From CAJBVW01 sp964457335 (lineage in GTDB: Bacteria; Myxococcota_A; UBA796; SXON01): 64,000 bases of DNA. This document shows, one piece after another, positions 47,371 through 56,020 of this stretch. Position numbers and translations under genes: made by a program. The stretch's first letter is position 1; every line of letters begins with the position of its first letter. Where the stretch lies: contig CAYWGD010000006.1 of assembly GCA_964457335.1 (NCBI GenBank), forward strand, positions 1-64,000, given 5' to 3'. The notes beneath the pieces were generated by a model. It ran no database searches and was not told the origin of the DNA. It saw only the letters and a list, made by a program, of their open reading frames with translations.

Positions 47371-50300
47371 TCAAGCAACCCCCCACTTCGCCAAGGTCGC
47401 CGCGTTCGAGCGCGTGTGGGGATGTTTGGGGCCGAGCACCCGCGCGCGCCCTTCGCACACGATCTCCATGTGGGATCGCGCCGCTCGTCGTTCCCCGAGC
47501 TGCCAAAGCGTCGAGGCGAGATCGGCGCGCGCGGTGAGCGTGTGCGGATGTTCAGCGCCGAGCATCTCGCAGCGGTCGGCGAGCACCGCCTCCTGAAGCC
47601 CCCTCGCTCTGAGGTGGTCCCCTTGGGCCGCCAGTGTGGACGCCAGGTTGCCACAGGCAACGAGCGTGCTCGGATGACGCGCGCCGTGGATCCGGCTCAT
47701 GGCGGCGACCACCGCCTCCTCGTGGGTCCGCGCGCCGGCGAGATCGCCGAGCGCGCGCAACGTCTTCGCGAGGTTCCCACGACCGATGAGCGTGTCGGGG
47801 TGCTCCGGCCCCGCGACCCGGATCCATGCCTCGAACACGGCTTTCTGCTCGGCCAGCGCCTCGGCGAGCCTGCCCTGGCCTGCCAGGACGCTAGAGAGGT
47901 TGCCGCGCGTCACGAGGGTCTCGCGATGTTCCGGCCCGAAATGGCGACTCTCCACCTGGAGCACCGCCCGTAGATGCTCGATCGCTTCCGACCCGTGGCC
48001 CAGGATGTGGAGCGTCCAGGCCAGAAGGCTCCGAGTCACGAGCGTGGACGGATGGTCTACGCCGAGAACTCGGCTTCGGGCGGCGAGGGTCGCCTCCGCC
48101 TCCGCGCGCGCGCCCTGGAGGTCACCCATGTCGTATAGCGTCGCGGCGAGGTTGTGGCGGCTCGCCAGTGTTCGAGTGGCTTCCAGGCCGAATAAACGCA
48201 TCTCCGCCGCCAGCACCGCGGCCTGATGGGCCCGCGCCTCCGAAAATTGGGCCCGGGCTCTCAATGTCAGCGCGAGGTTGCCACGGCTGGACAGCGTGTC
48301 AGGATGCTCCGGCCCGAGCGCGACCTCGCGGTTACGGAAGACCGCGGCCTCGTGGCCCTGAGCCGCCTCGAAGTCACCCAATTCATAGAGTGTGTCACCC
48401 AGTTCCGCGCGAATGGCGATCGTTTCGGCGTGCTCGGCGCCGAGAACCCGTGCCATCGCCTCCCATACCGCCTGCTGATGCACGCGCGCCGCGACGAGAT
48501 CACCCGACGCCCGCAACGCTGTCGCGAGGTTACGGCGGCTGGCCAACGCCTCGGTGGAGTCAGCGCCGAGCACGCGGCTGCGGGCCTCCCACACAATCTG
48601 CCAGTGAGCACACGCTTCCGACGGACTTCCCTGTTCATGGAGCGTGAGTGCGAGGTTGGCTCGCACCGTGAGCGTATCCGGGTGCTCCGGCCCAACGATC
48701 CGGGTCAACGCCTCCAGCGCCTCCGTCCCATGGAGCCGGGCGCCCGCGAGATCGCCCCGTTCGCGCAGGCCGAGCGCGAAGTTGCTGCGGGCCACGAGTG
48801 TCAGAGGATGCTCGGGCCCCGACCGCCGGCCTTGCGCCTGCCAGACCGTCTCCCGACATGCGCACGCGGCGGCGTGATCGCCCTCGTCCCGAAGGGTAAC
48901 GGCGAGGCCCACAAGACTCTCGATCGTATCGTGATGGTCGGGGCCTAGAAGGCGCGTCCTCGCTTCGACCAGGGCCTGCTCGTGCGCCCGCGCTCCTGCA
49001 AGGTCGCGTTGCGATCGCATCGTATGGGCGAGGTTGCTCCGCGCCTGCAAAGTCGCGGGATCGTCGGCGCCGAGGAGGCGGAGCCGCGCCTCGTAGACCA
49101 CGCCCCGATGGGCTCGCGCACCGGCGAAGTCGCCCAGCTCCTGGAGCGATGTCCCGAGGTTGTTTTGGGCGAGCAGCGTGTGGAGATGGTCCGGCCCGAG
49201 AGTGCGGGTTCGAGCCTCTAGCACGGCCTCCTGGTGGGCGCGGGCGCCGGCAAGGTCGCCTTCAGCTCTCAGCAGCAGAGCGAGCGAGGCCCGACTGATG
49301 AGCGTATCCGGGTGTTCGGCGCCGAGCCGCCGAACATTCAAATCGAACAGGCCCTGTCGGTGCGCGTGTGCGGAGATGAGTTCCCCCTCTGCCTGGAGGG
49401 CGGCGGCGAGACGCTCCCGACTCGCCGATGTGTCAGGATGCTCCAGACCGTGTGTGCGTGCCCGCGCCTGAAAGACTGCCTCTCGATGCGTGCGCGCTGC
49501 GGCCCACTCCCGCTGGGCCTCCAGCACGTCCGCGAGCCTCTCCTCAGCGGTCAGCGTCGTCTCGTGCTCGCGACCATACAGCCGAACCGAGCCGGCGAAG
49601 GCCGCCTCCTGTTGCGTGCGCGCACCTTGCAGATCGCCCAGCGCGAAGAGGGTCCGGCCGAGATGTCCGTGCGTCGTGATCGTCTCCGAGTTTTGAGGTC
49701 CACGGAGCCGAATCCGTGCCTCCAGCACCATCTCCTCGTGGACGCGAGCGGCCGCGAATTCCCCCTGTTCCCGCAACGTCTGCGCGAGATGGGCGCGGCA
49801 GAGCAGCGTCTCGGGATGCTCGCGCCCGAGAACGTGGATGAGCCCTTCGAGGACGGCCTCCTGATGCACGCGGGCGGCAGGGAGGTCGCCCTGTTTGCGA
49901 ATCGTGAGGGCGAGGTTGTCACGGGAGATGAGGGTCCGCCTGTCCTCAGCGCCGAAGAGACGGGTTTCCACGTCGACCACCCGCTCCAGGTGAGCACGCG
50001 CTCCGGGCAAGTCTCCTAGATTGGAGAGAGTTAACGCTAGGTTGCCGCTGCACGTCAGCGTGTGCTGATGGTCGGGGCCGCGCACGCGGGTCCAGATCGC
50101 GAGCGCCGCCTCCTGGAGCGCGCGCGCGCGATCGAGGTCGCCTTGCTGCATGAGTGTGTTGGCGAGGTTGCCTCGGGTGAACAGCGTGAGATCGTCGTCT
50201 ACGCCGAGGATTCGCGAATAAACCTCGAAGATGGCCTCCTCGTGCGCCCGCGCTTCGGAAGGCCGATCGGACCGCTTGAGGACCAGAGCAAGCATCGACC

Positions 50301-52095
50301 GGCACTCGAGTGTGTTGAAATGCTCTGATCCGAGGAGATGGTTCGCCTCTGCCCACGTCTTTTCCAACAGCCGTCGCGCTTCCTCGTACCCCCCTCGCTC
50401 GTAGTGGAAGATGCCGAGCCAGGTGGCCAGATCAACCTCCCGGCCTCCGATTCCGTCCGCGAGGAGCACGGCTGCCAACCTTCCGATTCGACCCAGGCGT
50501 CCCCAGTTCTGCGGGTTCCTGGCGCCCCTGAGCGCGGTCGTCGCGCGGTCGATCGCGGCCGACCGCAGCTCCGTGTTGCGCTCTCCTCGGGCGTCCAGAC
50601 GCCGAACCACGCGCCCGACCAACACATGCATCGACACGGCAGCGCCCGCCGCGTCGGCGCTCACCCGCGACAGAAGCGAGCGGTCCTCGGCCGCAGCGAT
50701 CCCGCGAAGGGCGGCGTCTTCTCCGAGTACGGACTGGACGAACGCGATGGGAACCGGAGCCGAAAGCAGCAGGGCGACGAGCCGCAACACATCCCACCCT
50801 TCCTCGTCGAGGCCTTCAAGGCTCCATTTCAGCGTGCGGGTGATGCTCCTCTCGTGTCCGTTGGGGAGCTGATCGGCGAGTTGCGAGGCGAGGTCGAGCA
50901 CGTCCTCGCCGGGAACCCCGAGCCGCGTGCACAGGCGACGCGACGACATCCCCCGCCGCAGCGCCGCGCCGCACACGTCCACCGCGAGGGGATGCCAACC
51001 GATCGCGGCAAGCAACTCACGTGCCGCCTCGGCCTCGGCTTCCGACGGAGGGGTCCAGCGCTTCGTCAGCAGCGCGTACGCGTCCTCCGGTTCGAGTACG
51101 TCGAGGTCGACCCGCTCTCCGAGGGCGTCGTCGCCGCGCCACCGCGTCGTGATGAGCGCCCGCGCCCTCCCGCTCGGGGGCAACCACGCGTGGCGCACTG
51201 CCGGGTCGAGGTCACCCGGCAGATCGTCCACGATCCAGAGGGCCGGGCCGGGTGCGGCGTCGAGCACGCGTCCGATGAGGCTCCGTACCTGTCGGGGTTG
51301 GAGGCCGTTCACCTCGAGCCCCGCACGCAGCGCGAGATCGAACAGCGCCTCGGCGGCGGCAGCCTCTATCCGCTCCTGCCGGGTGGCGCGGTCGACCCCG
51401 GTGAGTGGCTCGTCGCCGCCCGCACGCAGCCACACAATCCCGCCGGGCCAAGCTGCCGAGAACCGGAGTGCGTACTCCTCGGCCAACAGGGACTTGCCGA
51501 TCCCCCCGAGGCCACGGACCTGCGCAAGGCCCGGACCCGTTCCGGTGATCGCCACCGCTTGGTGGCCGCGGAGAGCCGAATGGACCGCCCACAGTTCTCG
51601 GAGGCGGCCAGTGAACCGATTGGAGCCGAGAGGCCTCCAGGACCAAACCATCGACGGCTCCGTGGCCTGGACCGCCCCAAGGTTGCCCGTCATTCCACCC
51701 ACGCGGCGAGCGATGCGACGTGCAAGCGTCTCGTCGCAGTCGTCGATGGATCCTGCCCGGCGGTCCCGGAGCTCGAAGGGATGGACGTCGTCCGCCCCGC
51801 TGCCGTGGATCACCAGGATTCTTTCGGCGGGATCGCCCATCGCTGACGCGGCCACGAACGCAGCGGTCAGCTCCCACTGACAGTAGCGCCGCTGGGCATA
51901 ATCCCCGTTCCAGAGCGCCACGAGCGCCCGACTTGCCGCGAGCCCCTCGCGAATACGTGCCCGGATGGACTCGAAGTCGTCGATCTCCCTCGCGTCGTGC
52001 CAGACGCCCAGACCCTCCGCTTCGAGTGCGGCTACGAGCGTCGCTGCCCTCGCGGCGTCGGCGCTCCGATAGCTGAAGAAGATGTCCCAGCCCAT
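47371..52095 (-). CDS. TIR domain - NTPase (NB-ARC-like) - TPR repeat protein
   Basis: A 1574-aa protein. TIR domain (1-140): GWDIFFSYRSADAARAATLV, ALVALWNGDY, and YCQWELTAAF, where Glu75 fits the catalytic acid of NAD-cleaving TIRs. NTPase: P-loop GLGGIGKS (195-202), hydrophobic Walker B in PALWIVDDLPG, then RARALITTRW. Residues about 570-1574 are about 24 repeats of 42 aa of kinesin-light-chain TPR type (LGPEHPDTL...ARAHQEAVLEA). This TIR-STAND-TPR layout is shared with bacterial NLR-like antiphage proteins, where repeats sense a phage product. The DNA is visibly less GC-rich than its neighbours, suggesting transfer. Start ATG 52095 begins the TIR fold; a GTG at 52155 is possible. Confidence 0.85.
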   Translation of the reverse strand: MGWDIFFSYRSADAARAATLVAALEAEGLGVWHDAREIDDFESIRARIREGLAASRALVALWNGDYAQRRYCQWELTAAFVAASAMGDPAERILVIHGSGADDVHPFELRDRRAGSIDDCDETLARRIARRVGGMTGNLGAVQATEPSMVWSWRPLGSNRFTGRLRELWAVHSALRGHQAVAITGTGPGLAQVRGLGGIGKSLLAEEYALRFSAAWPGGIVWLRAGGDEPLTGVDRATRQERIEAAAAEALFDLALRAGLEVNGLQPRQVRSLIGRVLDAAPGPALWIVDDLPGDLDPAVRHAWLPPSGRARALITTRWRGDDALGERVDLDVLEPEDAYALLTKRWTPPSEAEAEAARELLAAIGWHPLAVDVCGAALRRGMSSRRLCTRLGVPGEDVLDLASQLADQLPNGHERSITRTLKWSLEGLDEEGWDVLRLVALLLSAPVPIAFVQSVLGEDAALRGIAAAEDRSLLSRVSADAAGAAVSMHVLVGRVVRRLDARGERNTELRSAAIDRATTALRGARNPQNWGRLGRIGRLAAVLLADGIGGREVDLATWLGIFHYERGGYEEARRLLEKTWAEANHLLGSEHFNTLECRSMLALVLKRSDRPSEARAHEEAIFEVYSRILGVDDDLTLFTRGNLANTLMQQGDLDRARALQEAALAIWTRVRGPDHQHTLTCSGNLALTLSNLGDLPGARAHLERVVDVETRLFGAEDRRTLISRDNLALTIRKQGDLPAARVHQEAVLEGLIHVLGREHPETLLCRAHLAQTLREQGEFAAARVHEEMVLEARIRLRGPQNSETITTHGHLGRTLFALGDLQGARTQQEAAFAGSVRLYGREHETTLTAEERLADVLEAQREWAAARTHREAVFQARARTHGLEHPDTSASRERLAAALQAEGELISAHAHRQGLFDLNVRRLGAEHPDTLISRASLALLLRAEGDLAGARAHQEAVLEARTRTLGPDHLHTLLAQNNLGTSLQELGDFAGARAHRGVVYEARLRLLGADDPATLQARSNLAHTMRSQRDLAGARAHEQALVEARTRLLGPDHHDTIESLVGLAVTLRDEGDHAAACACRETVWQAQGRRSGPEHPLTLVARSNFALGLRERGDLAGARLHGTEALEALTRIVGPEHPDTLTVRANLALTLHEQGSPSEACAHWQIVWEARSRVLGADSTEALASRRNLATALRASGDLVAARVHQQAVWEAMARVLGAEHAETIAIRAELGDTLYELGDFEAAQGHEAAVFRNREVALGPEHPDTLSSRGNLALTLRARAQFSEARAHQAAVLAAEMRLFGLEATRTLASRHNLAATLYDMGDLQGARAEAEATLAARSRVLGVDHPSTLVTRSLLAWTLHILGHGSEAIEHLRAVLQVESRHFGPEHRETLVTRGNLSSVLAGQGRLAEALAEQKAVFEAWIRVAGPEHPDTLIGRGNLAKTLRALGDLAGARTHEEAVVAAMSRIHGARHPSTLVACGNLASTLAAQGDHLRARGLQEAVLADRCEMLGAEHPHTLTARADLASTLWQLGERRAARSHMEIVCEGRARVLGPKHPHTRSNAATLAKWGVA

Positions 52096-52372
52096 GGGCA
52101 CCGAGTATACCGTTTGTGGAGGGGCATTCCGGCGCCGCCTCCGGTCGACAGCCACACCGCCCGGTGCACGTTCGCGGCTCCTGCGCGTTCCAGAGATCGT
52201 GCACGACCTTCGTCGCGTCGATGCTGTCGATGACCGCGTCCCCGCAGAATGGCCTCGGCCCTCTGCACCAGGCTTCGGGGTGGTCCTTGAGTCGCGCGAC
52301 GTGGTAGACGAAGCCCTCGCAGCCCGTGGCGAGCGCCGTGTCCGGCGCGCCTTCGGAAAGGGTGACGCTCAT
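52096..52372 (-). other. Possible small CDS upstream of the TIR gene, no stop found
   Basis: ATG 52372 overlaps the stop of a 41-aa ORF (ATGA) and opens a frame with a gene-like start: SVTLSEGAPDTALATGCEG, VYHVARLKDHPEAWCRGPRP, FCGDAVIDSIDATKVVHDLW, then Cys-rich RTCTGRCGCRP. It has no stop before the TIR start and stays open to 51212 in a frame alternative to the TIR gene, so the true end is unresolved. A frameshift near 52110-52170 or a sequencing error could hide it. Unknown function. Confidence 0.35.
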
Positions 52373-52494
52373 CGAGAAGCGTCCATCCTGCTCCACGCCG
52401 CTCGGCTCACCACCATGCTCAGGTCCTCGGTGGACAGGTCGGCAAGGGAGGCGTGCATCTGTCGCACGCGGAGTTCGAGGTCAGCAAGAGTCAT
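52369..52494 (-). CDS. 41-aa ORF leading the TIR gene
   Basis: ATG 52494 is preceded by AGGAAG. It encodes MTLADLELRVRQMHASLADL and continues STEDLSMVVSRAAWSRMDASR, an amphipathic helical peptide. Its TGA overlaps the next ATG. With the following frame it forms a short leader region to the large TIR gene. Too small for family assignment. Confidence 0.45.
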   Translation of the reverse strand: MTLADLELRVRQMHASLADLSTEDLSMVVSRAAWSRMDASR

Positions 52495-52713
52495 CCGTTT
52501 CTTCCTACCTCGCGCTCGCTCGTAGCACCCTGGCGGGCGCGCATCCGAACATTGGGTCGCCACGCTTCTTGAGAAGTGGGCCGCTTCCCTCGGTAGGTAT
52601 GGAAGCGCCCCGCGCTCGGAAGCAGGAAGAGGGGGGGGATGGACGCGCCCGAGGATACGCGAACGCGCGTCCGTCGCGCGCGGGCGCCGCGAGCCCACGC
52701 GCACGGACCGCCC

Positions 52714-55011
52714 TCACCGGGTGACGAGGACCTCGCAGCTCTCGCGCCCCTCGTTGCCGGCGTCGTCGGTCGCCTCGACGGTCCAGCCGATGTGGGTGTC
52801 GACGCCGCCCGTGTTGTGCACGGTGAGCGCGCCGCCGGTGAAGGACACCTTGCACGCCCCCCGCTTGTCGATCCGGCGCCCGCTCCCGTTGATGGTCCAA
52901 CAGTCGAAGTCGGTGATGGTGGGCGACACGCTCGTGTCGCAGGTGTCGGTGGCCCGCGCCGTGAAGGTCTGGGCGGCGTCGCGCGGCCGCAGCGTCTCGG
53001 GCGCGCCGCAGTCGATGGTCGGGGGCGTGGCGTCCACCGCGGACACGGTCGTCGGGTCCTCGTCGAGCTGCGCGTAGGTGTCCAGCACGCGGAGCACGTA
53101 GGTCTGGGTGTCCCCGATGCCCAGCGCCTGCGTCGTGCGGAGGTCGTCGCTGATCGCGCGGCCCGTGCGGCTGCCCAGGCGCCAGCTCGCCACCGCCAGG
53201 TCCCCGTCGGGATCGCGGCTGCCGCGCCCGTCGAGCACGAAGGCGGCGCCGTCGGGCGAGGTGCACTCCACCACCTGGTCGGCGCCCGCGGCGGCGGTGG
53301 GCGGCTGGTTCACGAGCTCTCCGCGCAACGTCACGCCGGCGCTCATCTCCACGAGCTCGTCCGGGAGGTCGCAGGTGCCACCCGCACGGGCGCAGTCGTC
53401 GTCCGTGCGGCACGGGATCGTGTCGTCGTTCGCGCACACGCCGTCGTCGCCGACGCCGACGGCGAGGGCGCCCGTCAGCTCGCAGAGGCGGGCCGTCCAG
53501 TCGACCTCGAACACCACGACCTCCGGGTTCGACGCGCGGATGGCGAGGCCGTCGGGGCCGCTGCGGCCGCGGCCGGTGCCGCGCACGCCGTCCGGGCCGA
53601 AGCGCGCGAGCCCGTCGGCGAGTTGCGTCGCCTCGTCCGCCGCCCCCGCGAGGCCGAGGTCCTCGAACGTCGGATCGCTCGCGAAGAGCACCTCGAAGGT
53701 GACGGGCTCCATGTCGAGCACGAAGGAGGGGTGCACGTAGCAGTCGCCGTCCGGACACGGGCCGCCCAGGAGCTCCACGACGCCCTCGGCGGTCGGGTCC
53801 TGCCGCGGCTCGGTGCCGCCCACCACGATCGTGGCGGTGCCCTCCACCTCGCACAGGCTGCGGCGGCCGACCGCGTCGAAGGCGAGCGGGCTGCCCGACG
53901 CGACACACACCGGCGTGTCGTCGCCCGCGTGGGTGGCGGTCGCGTAGAGGGGCTTGCAGGTCGCGAGGGAATTCCCGAGGTTCAGGCACTCCGCGAGCCC
54001 GACGGGGTCGTACTCGGTGCACTCCGGCGCGTCGACCTCGTTCGGGGCGCACGGCTCCGCGCAGACCTCGTCGGGGTAGCTGTCGGGGATGTCCTCCCCG
54101 TTCGGATCCTCCTGGTCCACGACCGCGCAGGTGACCGCCTGCGGCAGCCCGCACGCGGCGTTGAGCCCGGCGAGCGTGTCCTGGAGCGTGTCGCACGTCG
54201 CCTGCGGATCGACGAGGTACCCGTCGGCGTCCCGCTCGCGATCCGAGGCGCACGTCTCGATCGTCGTCGAGAGCGCGGTGTCGTAGGTCACCACGAGCTC
54301 GGGGGCGAGCTCCGCGGCGCCGTCGAACGACTCGGCGTTCCGGAGCCCCGCATCGGCGGCGAAGATGAGCACGACCGGGCTCTCGGCCTTCCACCCCTGG
54401 AGATCGACGAGCTCCTGGAGGAGCGGCGCGAGGTCGGGCGTCCGCTGGGCCGCGCCGGCGTCCCCCGAGGACCACGGGTCGATCGACCAGTCCACGGTGG
54501 CGGCGGACAGCGGGGACCGCCCGGTGATGTCGTCGTCGTCGCTCGAGAACGTGGGCGCGTCCACGCTAACCTGCGCGCGGATCGACACCTCCGCCGGGTC
54601 GCTCTGCGACTCGTCGGCGGTGAACTGCACGTACGCGCTCTGGATGACCGCCCCGGGTGGGAGCCCGAAGGTGTCGAAGCGCAGGCCGACGTGCTCGTCG
54701 CCGAGGTCGAGATCGAGGCTCTGCAGCTCCATGCTGGCGCCGACCTGCTCCGCGTCGTCGGTGCTCGCCTGGACGCGCAGCGCGCGGGAGCCCGACTCGG
54801 CGAACGTGCAGTCGCACGCGACGGTGTTGGCCTCGATGGGGCCGACCTCGCCGCCCCCCGGGAAGGCCCCGGAGTCCAGGAGGCACCCCGCCAGGACGAG
54901 CAGCGGCGAGACCCGCGCGAGGTGCCCCGCGCCCGTCGACGACGCCCGCCGCGCGCGCGCTTCGGTCCCCTTCGGCGCGCGGCGGCCGCGCCGGACCCTC
55001 TCCAGCCCCAT
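52714..55011 (-). CDS. Large lipoprotein with DNRLRE-like and Ig/PKD-like domains
   Basis: A 765-aa protein from ATG 55011, with a long basic n-region and lipobox (SPLLVLAGC). Residues about 60-245 resemble a DNRLRE/CBM-like beta-sandwich (VGLRFDTFGLPPGAVIQSAY, VQFTADESQSDPAEVSIRAQ, LAPLLQELVDLQGWKAESPV). A Cys-rich middle (CASDRERDADGYLVDP, CTEYDPVGLAECLNLG) follows, then PKD-like (NQPPTAAAGADQVVECTSPD) and HYR-like (DATPPTIDCGAPETLRPRD) domains. A cell-surface adhesion or carbohydrate-binding role is plausible. The basic N-terminus before the lipobox is unusually long. Confidence 0.68.
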   Translation of the reverse strand: MGLERVRRGRRAPKGTEARARRASSTGAGHLARVSPLLVLAGCLLDSGAFPGGGEVGPIEANTVACDCTFAESGSRALRVQASTDDAEQVGASMELQSLDLDLGDEHVGLRFDTFGLPPGAVIQSAYVQFTADESQSDPAEVSIRAQVSVDAPTFSSDDDDITGRSPLSAATVDWSIDPWSSGDAGAAQRTPDLAPLLQELVDLQGWKAESPVVLIFAADAGLRNAESFDGAAELAPELVVTYDTALSTTIETCASDRERDADGYLVDPQATCDTLQDTLAGLNAACGLPQAVTCAVVDQEDPNGEDIPDSYPDEVCAEPCAPNEVDAPECTEYDPVGLAECLNLGNSLATCKPLYATATHAGDDTPVCVASGSPLAFDAVGRRSLCEVEGTATIVVGGTEPRQDPTAEGVVELLGGPCPDGDCYVHPSFVLDMEPVTFEVLFASDPTFEDLGLAGAADEATQLADGLARFGPDGVRGTGRGRSGPDGLAIRASNPEVVVFEVDWTARLCELTGALAVGVGDDGVCANDDTIPCRTDDDCARAGGTCDLPDELVEMSAGVTLRGELVNQPPTAAAGADQVVECTSPDGAAFVLDGRGSRDPDGDLAVASWRLGSRTGRAISDDLRTTQALGIGDTQTYVLRVLDTYAQLDEDPTTVSAVDATPPTIDCGAPETLRPRDAAQTFTARATDTCDTSVSPTITDFDCWTINGSGRRIDKRGACKVSFTGGALTVHNTGGVDTHIGWTVEATDDAGNEGRESCEVLVTR

Positions 55012-55084
55012 GTTGCCCCCTGCCTACCTGAGTCTCCACCGTTCGGCGGGGCGGGAAGGCCAGGGGGGCCGGCCCGGGGCCCGC

Positions 55085-55885
55085 TCAGGCGCCCCGGAGC
55101 GTGTCCTCCAGCCGCTCCAGGATCGCCACCCGGGCGCGGAGCTGCTCCATCAGCGGGGAGAACAGCGCCCGCGCGCGCAGCCCCATGCCCGGCCCGAGCT
55201 CGAACCGCGCCATCGCCGGCGGGAGCGGCGCCACGAGCTCCTCGAGGGACCGCATCGGGTGGAGCTGGTACCCGCCCACCACCTCGCGCAGCCGCTGCGC
55301 CAGGGCCTCCGGCGCGAGCCCCTCCTCCGCCCGCGCGACCGCCTCCATCCGGAGCCCCGACGCCACCCGCTCCTCCAGGTCGGCCACCGCGCCCGCCAGG
55401 CGCCGCCGCTCCGCCCGCAGGATCCGCACGGGATCGAGCCGCGCACGCACGATGCGGTCCGGCGAGCGGGGCTCGCCGCGCACCCGCTCGGCGATGGCGT
55501 CGCGGTAGCTCGCCGCGGCCGTCGCGAGGAACACCACCTCCTCGAAGGTGCGGGGCGCGTTCGGGTCCGTGATCGCCTCGACGAGCGCCACCACGCCCGC
55601 GGGCAGGAGCCGGTACCGCGGCGCGCGGCCGCTCCCGAGCGTCACGGCGCGGCCCTCCCGCACGAGCCGCGCAAGGGCCCGCCGCACCTGGGTGAGGTCC
55701 ACGTCGAGCCCCGGGCGCAGGCGGTCGTCCTCCATCCAGTTCGTGAACAGCAGGAAGAAGAAGCGCACGTCGGTGGGCCGGAAGCCCTCGGCGCCGGAGA
55801 GGTCCGCGGCGAGGAGCGCGGCCTGGGTGACCGTGGCGTGGGCGGACAGGGCCCCGAAGCGGGCGGTCAGGAGCTCGGTGGACAC
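55085..55885 (-). CDS. Winged-helix transcriptional regulator of unknown family
   Basis: A 266-aa protein from GTG 55885. Residues about 45-110 look like a winged helix (GLDVDLTQVRRALARLVREG, RAVTLGSGRAPRYRLLPAGV). The C-terminal half is helical with coiled-coil character (ILRAERRRLAGAVADLEERV). No family is recognised. It faces the hydroxylase gene across a 135-bp region with two palindromic half-sites, the nearer one 16 bp upstream of its start, so autoregulation is likely. Confidence 0.6.
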   Translation of the reverse strand: MSTELLTARFGALSAHATVTQAALLAADLSGAEGFRPTDVRFFFLLFTNWMEDDRLRPGLDVDLTQVRRALARLVREGRAVTLGSGRAPRYRLLPAGVVALVEAITDPNAPRTFEEVVFLATAAASYRDAIAERVRGEPRSPDRIVRARLDPVRILRAERRRLAGAVADLEERVASGLRMEAVARAEEGLAPEALAQRLREVVGGYQLHPMRSLEELVAPLPPAMARFELGPGMGLRARALFSPLMEQLRARVAILERLEDTLRGA

Positions 55886-55900
55886 GGGCGCGCTCCAACG

Positions 55901-55963
55901 GACAATGTCTGTTCGACCATAGCACGGTGTACCGTCGTGATCGCGACACCTACAGACATTGTC
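55901..55963. promoter_or_regulatory. Paired inverted operator between divergent genes
   Basis: GACAATGTCTGT at 55901-55912 is exactly complementary to ACAGACATTGTC at 55952-55963. Each arm is itself a palindrome around AGACA(A/T)TGTCT. Two dimer sites 51 bp apart suit looping or repression of both promoters. The adjacent winged-helix protein is the obvious candidate to bind. Confidence 0.65.
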
Positions 55964-56020
55964 TCTTGTCGCGATCTCCCTCCGCCCGCCCCCGCGCCCT
56001 ACGCTCCGGGTGGAGGTCCG

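Noticed and set aside
47400..50400. 126-bp tandem DNA repeats as a non-coding satellite or CRISPR
   Set aside because: They are the diverged codons of 42-residue TPR units in one continuous reading frame.
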